Below, piece after piece: positions 54,481 to 64,000 of a DNA stretch of 64,000 nt; within the stretch, counting starts at the first letter, position 1, and each line of letters opens with the position of its first letter. Position numbers and translations under genes: made by a program. Under the pieces are notes generated by a model, which was given only the letters and a program-made list of their open reading frames with translations, did no database searches and was not told where the DNA came from. The DNA is from Prosapia bicincta. Its lineage: Eukaryota > Arthropoda > Insecta > Hemiptera > Cercopidae. The DNA is taken from assembly GCA_036971475.1 (NCBI GenBank), contig JBAIZL010000008.1, forward strand, positions 5,683,501 through 5,747,500, given 5' to 3'.

Positions 54481-55354
54481 AGTGATGATTTTAGCGTGAC
54501 ACTAACAAGAAGATTTTCCCTATACAAAATGTTTTTGTTTAGGGGCATCAAAAGAATTTACTCGTACTTCAATAGCCTAGGCGAAGCAAGACGAGGGAAT
54601 GTAGTTATATAATGACAGTAAAGACAGCGGACAAAATTAACTGTAACAAAGTATTTAATAACATTCAGTATATATATATGTATATGAATGCACGAGTGAA
54701 CAATTCAGACCGGCAGTATTGATTTGGGATTCCTTTGTTGAAAAATATGTAAAAAGGAGAAGCGAGGGAGAATCGACTGACGTAACTAGGCGCAAGTTAA
54801 ACGCCCATGTGACGTCTTTCATTGCACTAAATATATTTATAAAGATGATAGATCTGAAGCTCAGAAACCAGCAAAAAATTCACTTTCAAGAGAAGTTATC
54901 TATGACAGATAAATAGTTTTTCTTACAAAAAACGAAAGCACGTCGCGCTGAGATAAAAAGTTTCCAAAAATAGAGGACGATAAAAAATTGCAGAAAAAAC
55001 GAAATTTCAAAGTGAATATTTGTTTCATAATTACATTACTATCAAGGACTATTAACACAGACAGAAACAGATGCCTGCAATTTGTGATAGGCTGACTGAT
55101 TGACACAACTGTTTCTGTAATTTGTTGCTGCAATAATTGTGAACGCTTATATGTGGCACATTTACAATCTACTCGACACGGAAGTAGCTGTGATGCTTTG
55201 GGAAGCAGTAACCTGATGAAAGAATCTATATAAGGTCCATCTGTATTAGTGGGTACCTTCAGCCCATGCTGCCGCTGTTAATCGTGTCCGTAACTCAAAG
55301 CGAAGTATTTCCTCCACTCATATCGCTATGGCTCTACTATTACTGCACGGTTAA
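54481..55354. other. Unassigned stretch
   Basis: A mix of AT-rich and moderate-GC sequence, no recognised gene or element ends. Confidence 0.45.
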
Positions 55355-56166
55355 CCAGAGCTTGTATCCAGCAGACATCACCACGTTTCTAGCAGGCGAT
55401 ATATTGCGGGCCTCTGACATGCTCCGTGTGTACAGGGCTCTTGTCCAACACATATCACCACGTTTCTAGCAGGCGATATACTGTGGGCCTCTGACATGCT
55501 CCGTGTGTACAGGGCTCTTGTCCAGCACACATCACCGCGTTTCTAGCAGGCGATATATTGCGGGCCTCTGACATGCTCCGTGTGTACAGGGCTCTTGTCC
55601 AGCACACATCACCACGTCCCTAGCAGGCGATATATTGCGGGCCTCTGACATGCTCCGTGTGTACAGGGCTCTTGTCCAGCATACATCACCACGTTTCTAG
55701 CAGGCGATATATTGCGGGCCTCTGACATGCTCCGTGTGTACAGGGCTCTTGTCCAGCACACATCACCACGTCCCTAACAGGAGATATATTACGGGCCTCT
55801 GACATGCTCCGTGTGTACAGGGCTCTTGTCCAGCACACATCACCACGTCCCTAGAAGGCGATATATTGCGGGCCTCTGACATGCTCCGTGTGTACAGGGC
55901 TCTTGTCCAGCACACATCACCACGTTTCTAGCAGGCGATATATTGCGGGCCTCTGACATGCTCCGTGTGTACAGGGCTCTTGTCCAGCATACATCACCAC
56001 GTTTCTAGCAGGCGATATATTGCGGGCCTCTGACATGCTCCGTGTGTACAGGGCTCTTGTCCAGCACACATCACCACGTCTCTAGCAGGCGATATATTGC
56101 GGGCCTCTGACATGCTCCGTGTGTACAGGGCTCTTGTCCAGCACACATCACCACGCTTCTAGCAGG
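55355..56166. repeat. Minisatellite, 77-bp unit, about 10 copies
   Basis: CGTTTCTAGCAGGCGATATA recurs every 77 bp (55384, 55461, 55538 ...). The unit continues TTGCGGGCCTCTGACATGCT, CCGTGTGTACAGGGCTCTTG and TCCAGCACACATCACCA. There are two variants, CGTTTCTAGC and CGTCCCTAGC. Copies are more than 95% alike by eye. Confidence 0.97.
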
Positions 56167-57100
56167 CGTCACAGGGAATCACATATGTTGCGGTCACTGG
56201 GAATTGTACATGAGGTGTATATTTGTGTCGAGTGTGACACTAAGTCCCCCGTATCACATGAAGGAGCAGCGAAAGCCGAAGGAGGCTGTCCATGTGGGGT
56301 CGTCGACGGGCCGGTGACTAGTCAACGCCCTATAGGTTGGAGCTCAGTTAAAGGTCTCGACCATACAGGTAACCTACCACGGGATCGTGAGGACGCACCG
56401 GTTATGGTCTCACGGGAAGAGGAATGTGTCGTGGGGTGGTGGATGTGTTGGGGTAGTAGGTAGTCCCCTTCCAAGTGTGAAGTAGGAGAATCAAAATGAT
56501 CCAAAGCAACCAACTCCCTTTAGATCGCAAGACTCGATCTCATGCTAAATTTCAGATCATTTAATTAAATGAAATTTTTTTTAATGTATGAAAGTTTATT
56601 CACTGAAACTAATTAAAAATTTGTTTGAAATCGAAGAACTCGTCAAAGACCTCATTACGGCATATTTGATGCAAGCTATGGCCAACATCGTAAAGTGAGT
56701 ACTATTAGCTGAGTGACGCAACGCGGAAAGGTGGCCAATTCTACACCTTGATAGATCAGCATTGTTTGCGTTGGGCCTAGATTCCATTATGTTAATTTTA
56801 GCCATGTTTTGTATTTTTCTTACCTTGTAAAAACATACGTGAATTGGAAATATGAAATTGTATACATTCTCCAATTCCTCTACATTGTTAATATTTTCAA
56901 GTAACTGCTTCAGCGAATTGTCACTTACTTGGATCAAATTATCCGTATGTTTATTTGTAAATATTTACGTCTTACAATAGCTCCAAAAGTAGATTACAGT
57001 AATTAAAGAGGACAGAGCAGCGGTGGCCAAACTAAGTACATCGGGCCGCCCCTAAACTAAATAACTGTGGTCCGTCACATTGTATATGGAGACCAGGTAT
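56167..57100. other. Unassigned stretch
   Basis: GC-moderate to 56510, then AT-rich. The 114-codon frame from 56119 begins inside the 77-bp repeat and has no recognisable domain. Confidence 0.45.
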
Positions 57101-57104
57101 GGAT

Positions 57105-57725
57105 TAATTTACAGCTTTGTAGATGCAAGCCAGACATGACAAGGTTCGTAACTTTGTAGATGCAGGCCAGCAATGAAAAGGTTCGTAGCTTTGTAGATGC
57201 AGTCTAGGTATGGAAGGGTTCGCAGCTTTGTAGATCAGCCCAGCTAAGGAAGGGTTCGTAACTTTGTAGATGCAAGCCAGCTACGGAAGGATTCGGAACT
57301 TTTTAGATGCAGGCCAGCTATGAAAAGGTTCTTAACTTTGTAGATGCAGGTCAGCTAAGGAAAGGTTCGTAACTCTGTAGATGCAGTCTAGTTAATAAGT
57401 GGTTCGCAGCTTTATAGATGCAGGCTGGGTATAGAATAATTCGCAGCTTTGTAGATGCAGGCGAGCTAAGGAAGGATCCGCAGCTTTGTAGATGCAGGCG
57501 AGCTAAGGAAGGATTCGTAACTTCTGGCTAGGTATGAAATGGTGCGCAGCTTTATATGTTGCAGGCTGGGTATGGAATGATTCGAAGCTTTCTCGATGCA
57601 GACCAGCTATGAAACTGTTCGCAGATTTGTAGATGCATTCTCCAGCTAAGGGAAGGTTCTTAACTTTGTAGATGCAGGCGGAGTATGAAATGATTGGTTT
57701 CTTTGTAGATGCGGCCACCTATGGA
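57105..57725. repeat. Degenerate minisatellite, ~38-39-bp unit, about 16 copies
   Basis: Unit AACTTTGTAGATGCAGGCCA followed by GCTA(A/T)GGAAAGGTTCGT. Copies differ by 10-25% and by 1-10 bp indels, so this array is older than its neighbours at 55.4 and 58.3 kb. Confidence 0.93.
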
Positions 57726-58262
57726 CAGAATCGTTAGTTCATTGATGCTGGTCAGTGTTGCATTTGAATGCAGAGTTCCTAAGGAAAATAGATTTGTTAC
57801 ATTTTTTGGATTTATTACTTGGAGTACAGGTTGTTTAGAATGTCGGAGATTGGTTGTCAGAGAGTGGTCTGGCCTTGATGGAAAGTAGAGCGAGCAGGAA
57901 CCGGACAAAATCTCTTGGTTTTATGTAACCATTCCGTTCCTTTCACTCACTGGCGGACTTGCCTTAACAATGGCAATTCTCTGACCGCAATACGTTGTAG
58001 TAGTTCCGTACACCTGGGTTACAACTTGCTTTACGCCTTTCTCATTCTGAGGTAAATTCTTTTAACATTATTTGATTCTTTGTTTTTCTGTTATTTCGTT
58101 ACCAACTGAAGTACATTTCTGTTATCAACGTTTGACTTCTGTACTCGAACATAATCTCGGCATTTAAATTAGAAAAATATTCATTATAATGTGCCAGCAA
58201 TAGGCCTAAATGTGCTAAGTACTGCTGGTTGCATGTACTGGTTACTGCCAGCGAGTTGTGAC
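57726..58262. other. Unassigned stretch
   Basis: No gene recognised. It links two minisatellites. Confidence 0.45.
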
Positions 58263-60362
58263 AATAGTATGGCGTTAGTTCAGCGTGGTGTTAGCTTAGC
58301 GTGGTACCGTGGTGTCAGCATAGCGTGGTGTTAGTTTAGTGAGTTGTTAGCTTAGCGTGGTACCGTGGTGTCAGCATAGCGTGGTGTTAGCTTAGCGTGG
58401 TACCGTGGTGTCAGCATAGCGTGGTGTTAGTTTAGTGAGTTGTTAGCTTAGCGTGGTACCGTGGTGTCAGCATAGCGTGGTGTTAGCTTAGCGTGGTACC
58501 GTGGTGTCAGCATAGCGTGGTGTTAGCTTAGCGTGGTACCGCGGTGTCAGGTTAGCGTGGTCTTAGTTTAGTGAGTTGTTAGCTTAGCGTGGTACCGTGG
58601 TGTCAGCATAGCGTGGTGTTAGCTTAGCGTGGTACCGTGGTGTCAGCATAGCGGGGTGTTAGTTTAGTGAGTTGTTAGCTTAGCGTGGTACCGTGGTGTC
58701 AGCATAGCGTGGTGTTAGCTTAGCGTGGTACCGTGGTGTCAGCATAGCGTGGTGTTAGTTTAGTGAGTTGTTAGCTTAGCGTGGTACCGTGGTGTCAGCA
58801 TAGCGTGGTGTTAGCTTAGCGTGGTACCGTGGTGTCAGCATAGCGTGGTGTTAGCTTAGCGTGGTACCGCGGTGTCAGGTTAGCGTGGTCTTAGTTTAGT
58901 GAGTTGTTAGCTTAGCGTGGTACCGTGGTGTCAGCATAGCGTGGTGTTAGTTTAGTGAGTTGTTAGCTTAGCGTGGTACCGTGGTGTCAGCATAGCGTGG
59001 TGTTAGTTTAGTGAGTTGTTAGCTTAGCGTGGTACCGTGGTGTCAACATAGCGTGGTGTTAGTTTAGTGAGTTGTTAGCTTAGCGTGGTACCGTGGTGTC
59101 AGCATAGCGTGGTGTTAGTTTAGTGAGTTGTTAGCTTAGCCTGGTACCATGGTGTCAGCATAGCGTGGTGATAGTTTAGTGAGTTGTTAGCTTAGCGTGG
59201 TACCGTGGTGTCAGCATAGCGTGGTGTTAGTTTAGTGAGTTGTTAGCTTAGCGTGGTACCGTGGTGTCAGCATAGCGTGGTGTTAGTTTAGTGAGTTGTT
59301 AGCTTAGCGTGGTACCGTGGTGTCAACATAGCGTGGTGTTAGTTTAGTGAGTTGTTAGCTTAGCGTGGTACCGTGGTGTCAGCATAGCGTGGTGTTAGTT
59401 TAGTGAGTTGTTAGCTTAGCCTGGTACCATGGTGTCAGCATAGCGTGGTGATAGTTTAGTGAGTTGTTAGCTTAGCGTGGTACCGTGGTGTCAGCATAGC
59501 GTGGTGTTAGTTTAGTGAGTTGTTAGCTTAGCGTGGTACCGTGGTGTCAGCATAGCGTGGTGTTAGTTTAGTGAGTTGTTAGCTTAGCGTGGTACCGTGG
59601 TGTCAACATAGCGTGGTGTTAGTTTAGTGAGTTGTTAGCTTAGCGTGGTACCGTGGTGTCAGCATAGCGTGGTGTTAGTTTAGTGAGTTGTTAGCTTAGC
59701 GTGGTACCGTGGTGTCAGCATAGCGTGGTGTTAGTTTAATGAGTTGTTAGCTTAGCCTGGTACCATGGTGTCAGCATAGCGTGGTGATAGTTTAGTGAGT
59801 TGTTAGCTTAGCGTGGTACCGTGGTGTCAGCATAGCGTGGTGTTAGTTTAGTGAGTTGTTAGCTTAGCGTGGTACCGTGGTGTCAGCATAGCGTGGTGTT
59901 AGCTTAGCGTGGTACCGTGGTGTCAGCATAGCGTGGTGTTAGTTTAGTGAGTTGTTGGCTTAGCGTGGTACCGTGGTGTTAGCTTAGCGTGGTACCGTGG
60001 TGTCAGCATAGCGTGGTGTTAGCTTAGCGTGGTACCGTGGTGTCAGCATAGCGTGGTCTTAGTTTAGTGAGTTGTTAGCTTAGCGTGGTACCGTGGTGTC
60101 AGCATAGCGTGGTGTTAGTTTAGTGAGTTGTTAGCTTAGCGTGGTACCGTGGTGTCAGCATAGCGTGGTGTTAGTTTAGTGAGTTGTTAGCTTAGCGTGG
60201 TACCGTGGTGTCAGCATAGCGTGGTGTTAGTTTAGTGAGTTGTTAGCTTAGCGTGGTACCGTGGTGTCAGCATAGCGTGGTGTTAGTTTAGTGAGTTGTT
60301 AGCTTAGCGTGGTACCGTGGTGTCAGCATAGCGTGGTGATAGTTTAGTGAGTTGTTAGCTTT
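58263..60362. repeat. Minisatellite with 56-bp and 40-bp units and higher-order modules
   Basis: Unit GTGGTGTCAGCATAGCGTGG then TGTTAGTTTAGTGAGTTGTT, AGCTTAGCGTGGTACC (56 bp). A 40-bp form lacks 16 bp (TTTAGTGAGTTGTTAG). The first 650 bp mix the two; the rest is mainly 56-bp units. A marked variant (GCCTGGTACCATGGTGTC followed by GTGATAG) recurs at 59138, 59418 and 59754, 280 and 336 bp apart (5 and 6 units), which shows higher-order duplication. Every unit contains the palindrome GGTACC. Confidence 0.97.
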
Positions 60363-61035
60363 GCTACCTACCTTAAAATACGTTGGGATATCGGCCCTGT
60401 ATGCCGACAGCCTTAACTTCGGTATCGTTCGTGTTAAAAACACAGTCGAGTCTAACATTTTCTGTCATAGGAATATAACCATTAAATAGCGCTTGGTGTG
60501 CTGGGGCTCTAATTTTCGATCAATAAGTAATTCCATTCAGATTTATTTTATTTTTTTAAGGATTTTCCTGAAAGTTTCACGTGTCAATAGAGTTGCTGTA
60601 GTGGTAATACTTTATCAAATTGTAGTCAATCTTTTTTTACACATCTACATAAACAGAAAGTAAGTGATTTGAAGCGCAAAAAACACAAATAGTCCTTGAA
60701 ATAAACAAAATGTGAACATAACCTAAACTTACAGAGAACAGTCTAGTAAATGTTACTTTTATATTGCTACATTAATATACACGGACATTACAATATCTAC
60801 AGGGTATCCGGTTGGGGTAGATTTGGTTATCAAAAAACAATATAGCTCGACAAACGATAAAATAGAATCGGGCAATATTTGAATATGCACATAACGATAT
60901 ACCTCTACGTACAATAGCAGACGGAACACTGCTATCTTGAAGCATGACATGTTTTATAAACTGTTTTTCCACGTATGTCCGACAATAGGGTCCGTGTTTC
61001 ACTTTACAAATGCTATATTATGTATATATCTGAGT
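60363..61035. other. Unassigned stretch
   Basis: AT-rich, no recognised gene. Confidence 0.45.
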
Positions 61036-61069
61036 ACAGTTTATCCCTACCCTAACACTGCAGTATTTT

Positions 61070-61114
61070 CCTTTATTGACGCGTTTCGGAATGACTCCAT
61101 TTTCAAAACAAATA
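61070..61114 (-). ncRNA. Hammerhead-like fold, fourth family, copy 2 (all stems intact)
   Basis: Minus strand: stem I TTTGTT, core TTGAAAA plus T, stem II GGAG/TTCC (loop TCA, one G-U), GAAA, self-complementary ACGCGT, C17, then AATAAA, which pairs with all six bases of TTTGTT (one U-G). Core changes against CUGAUGA are C3 to U, U7 to A and G8 to A. The sister copy is at 25355-25400. Confidence 0.47.
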
Positions 61115-61259
61115 TTACTGTTCACCCGAATCTTGAATTAGTCTGTATATACAGTACAGTACTGTTAGCCCCGCCCCCACCACTTACAGACCTCGCTTCC
61201 TATTGGTACATTCCTACTCATGATTCTTATGCGTTTAGCTAAGTAATAATTTAAAACTG

Positions 61260-62040
61260 AGATTTTAAACTGAATAGGTAATTAATGTACAGAAAATTTA
61301 CACTTTCGGCTGTTTCTAACCAAATCTAACCTGTCCGGATACTATTAACTTATATTTTGATTCCTATATGTTATAATATAGTGGAACATGGTACGGTTGT
61401 ACGTAAAGAATTCTTTGTTACCGGATTATGTTTTTAAAGAAAAGGTATGATTCGGTTGTAAGCCTCACATCGAATTCTAAGTATCCGATACTAGATAATA
61501 AATCATTCAATGTTGTTGACTGATTGACAAATCAGAAAAATTTGATCAGTCGTCTTTGGTAAATGTTGATTGATAGTAGATAAAGGAGCAACTATAGTTT
61601 TAAGTCATTGATAATTGTTAACTGTGGATTACGAGAAGGAATGCATCAGATGCCTCTGTCAGTGGATATCAGTCACTATTGTGAAGTTGCTTAGGTCTAC
61701 AAATTACAAAGAACAGTCTGTGTAACAACAATTCCAAAGATAGCGATACTCAGTAAAGCATTTCTAAACCTCTATACAAGAAGAAATTCAGAGAGATTAT
61801 CACTATGTTTAGAAATTGATTACAAAGTCGCACACAATAAAGCACAGCAAACATATTTATCATGTCATTTTGAATGTACTTCTAATAGGGAAACATTGCT
61901 GTTTGTTAAGTTGGCCACCCTGTTCTGTAATTACCTCGTGTGTTTGATAACAGCCAGTGTTTAACTTTCTTGGCTGACATCGATGTTAGGCCCAGTTATT
62001 GACTGATTTTATTGTTAGAGGTTAGTATTTTTTTTTTTTT
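61260..62040. other. Unassigned stretch
   Basis: No gene, array or element ends recognised. It ends in a T17 run. Confidence 0.45.
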
Positions 62041-62125
62041 TTTTATTCAACCTCATTCCTTCCAAACACTTATATAGTAGAAATTATTTAATTCACGTAT
62101 AAATACATCATATATGAAGTTATAT

Positions 62126-62128
62126 ATG

Positions 62129-62205
<77 letters not shown>
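62126..62205. repeat. (TA)n tract
   Basis: About 80 bp of TA dinucleotides. Confidence 0.95.
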
Positions 62206-62209
<4 letters not shown>

Positions 62210-62279
62210 ACTGTACTTGAAACAATTTCGTTATTTTGTTCAAACATAAACATATATCATTCATATATTCCATCGTTAA

Positions 62280-62600
62280 CAAAAGTTTTTATTCATCCAC
62301 TCAAGTTCAATTACATTTTTTTAAACTTGATGATACTTGATGTTGATATTATAGTAATTTATTAATTAAATTTCATAATGAATTAATTTTTGTTTCATAT
62401 GAGAGAAAAACTTTTCACAAAAGGGGCAAGGTATGCAAGTTTATAGGTTTATATGTAGTAGAACAGCTGCTTTAACACATAGGTTATGTTACTTTATTTA
62501 TATTAATTGTAATTATTTAATAAAACCTAAATAAAATAAAAGTTTTCTATGTTGACCTAAGTAGGAATTGATTTTTTAAAAAGAAATTTTTTTAATACTT
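62280..62600 (+). repeat. Dispersed repeat R1, copy 6 (5' shortened)
   Basis: It runs from TTTTTATTCATCCACTCAAG through AAAAGGGGCAAGGTATGCAA to GTTGACCTAAGTAGGAATTG. The CACACTCTCCCT end is replaced by the (TA)n side. A further fragment (ATGATTTCATAAAACAGATG) lies at about 63420-63490. Confidence 0.7.
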
Positions 62601-63492
62601 GTTTTTACTTCTGAACAGATTGCCTGATCTGTAGTCACTGTGCAGAATCTTCCATCATCCATCACTGAGCAAGAACACATCCCCATTCTAAAACATAATA
62701 GGGTTACATTTTTTAATCATATTGACTTGCTTTAGAGGAATATCAATTTTTAAAATTTATTGTTCTATAACTGAGAGTTTGAAACACAAAATAAGGAGCT
62801 GATTGCATATCATGTGTGCATATTTACGCTTTCTTCGTTAAATAGATAATGTCATTACTAATGCAAAATATAGGTCTTTAACAAGAGATAATTGCAAGCA
62901 TGCTTGATTAGGCTGCGATATTCCAACTGTTTATGCTTTATCTCCTTCATTTGTTTCGGATGAAATGTTTCCTATCATTCTCCTGGAAACGTAATTTCAT
63001 TCTTGATTTCTAGTTTCTTATGGTAACATAGCAAACAATATTTTTCTGGTTTTTTTTAAAGAAATACTGAATTACGTTCTTTTCAAGTGTCTTACTTGTT
63101 TTCTCACTTCAGAATTTATAAACAAATGGGCAGGTATATTAATTCAGTATGTTTACATAAAAATATTTTTTCTATTGTTTAATTTTAATGTTCACCAAAA
63201 TAATACCAATGTTTAAAATTATTAGTAAATGCCAAATAAGCACGAATATATCAAAATGTGGCAAATTGTCAGCAACTACTGCAGATTTTAATAAAGATTA
63301 AATAAATAATTTGTAGAAACATTATGAAAATAGTTGATTAATACATTTTTTAAAATATTTACTTGTTAGTCTTTATAAATATTCAAATTGTTCATTTGTA
63401 ATATAATTTTAAGAAAATTTTAAAATATCTTTTTCATATTATTTGGCTTAAAATAAGTGATACATGATTTCATAAAACAGATGGTTTTATGG

Positions 63493-63870
63493 GTAATTGT
63501 TCTGACGTGCGACTACTGCTATTTTCGTGAAATGTTTTGACTTTTCTTATGTATTTTTATGTCCTAGACACGAATCCAACATTAATTATTGTCGCTGACG
63601 CTGTTTTTTTTAAATATACTTTAAAAAAATAACCTTATTGACGTACGTTCCTACGTGCGACTACCGCTGTTCCGACGTGCGACTACCGCTATTTTCGTGA
63701 AATTTTTTAAATTTTCATCTGTATTTTTACGTCCTAGACACGAATCCAACATTATTTTTTGTCGCTGACGCCGTTATTTTAAAATATACTTAAAAAAAAC
63801 ATAACATAAACTAACCTTTATTGACGTACGTTCACACCAATGCAACATTATTTTTTGTCGTCTACGTCGT
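63493..63870. repeat. Tandem duplication, ~170-bp unit, two copies plus part of a third
   Basis: CGTGCGACTACTGCTATTTT...GTCCTAGACACGAATCCAAC...TTGTCGCTGACGC...CTTATTGACGTACGTTC is repeated from 63677. A third partial copy (AACATTATTTTTTGTCG) follows at 63842. CpG-containing landmarks stand out in AT-rich surroundings. Confidence 0.85.
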
Positions 63871-64000
63871 TGCCATTATTAATTTATTATAATACGTATA
63901 GATTTGGTTATAATTTTATACATTACTATATACCTACATTAAAATATACCTATGAAGTATCAAGTAAGGATATATTTGGTTATAATTTAATAAAAATAGA

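Noticed and set aside
55384..56160. 77-bp array as a tRNA or snRNA cluster
   Set aside because: Unit has no A/B box or cloverleaf and is simply a tandem minisatellite.
56119..56463. 114-codon plus-strand frame
   Set aside because: It begins within the 77-bp minisatellite, has no recognisable domain and a shadow frame on the other strand; composition alone is not enough.
31160..60362. Regularly spaced repeats resembling a CRISPR array
   Set aside because: All arrays are contiguous tandem units without unique spacers, the DNA is eukaryotic and no cas genes are present.
58263..60362. Possible centromeric satellite with CENP-B-box-like motif
   Set aside because: No TTCG....A..CGGG motif in the unit; array length of 2 kb is modest.

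Overview
The window is eukaryotic, AT-rich, repeat-dominated DNA. No complete host gene, tRNA or rRNA could be recognised. The mobile elements are piggyBac, BED-finger hAT, PIF/Harbinger with a MADF partner gene, pogo/Tigger, mariner, Jockey-like LINEs and Penelope-like elements (PLEs). Together with long (TA)n tracts they fit an arthropod, most likely an insect with a large genome. Species cannot be named from sequence alone.

Layout. 1-2178: piggyBac element cut by the window edge, with a transposase spoiled by one in-frame stop. 4714-4836: inverted repeat with hammerhead-like folds. 4982-5955: internally deleted piggyBac with TTAA ends and a readable small intron. 8.9-10.2 kb: retrozyme-like hairpin and a hAT-type MITE. 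14.8-20.3 kb: dense cluster of PLE 3' ends (GIY-YIG endonuclease remnants), canonical hammerhead motifs, a ~258-bp tandem repeat with a variant hammerhead, a Tigger MITE and long inverted repeats separated by (TA)n. 26-36 kb: decayed LINE RNase H fragments, MITEs, a 63-bp minisatellite with an open frame, and a 243-bp higher-order satellite. 39.6-45.7 kb: 6-kb array of a 35-bp unit, interrupted by a clean Jockey-like insertion with target-site duplication. 46-50.5 kb: decayed Tigger and two deleted Harbinger elements. 51.7-54.5 kb: full-length hAT with 8-bp target duplication and a frameshifted, intron-containing transposase. 55.3-60.4 kb: minisatellites of 77, ~38 and 56/40 bp. 62.3-63.9 kb: dispersed and tandem repeats.

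The most interesting signal is RNA structural. At least five unrelated-looking repeat families share one layout: stem I, an 8-nt core, stem II, GAAA, then a 6-8-nt self-complementary stem III ending in U-H, then the return strand of stem I. Two families, attached to PLE coding ends, have the canonical CUGAUGA core plus one extra U. The others lack canonical C3 and G8, and three of them carry U3 and A8, the compensating swap of the C3-G8 core pair. This suggests a radiation of type I, dimer-forming hammerhead ribozymes in PLE and retrozyme-like elements. Nothing here has been tested by covariance search or cleavage assay.
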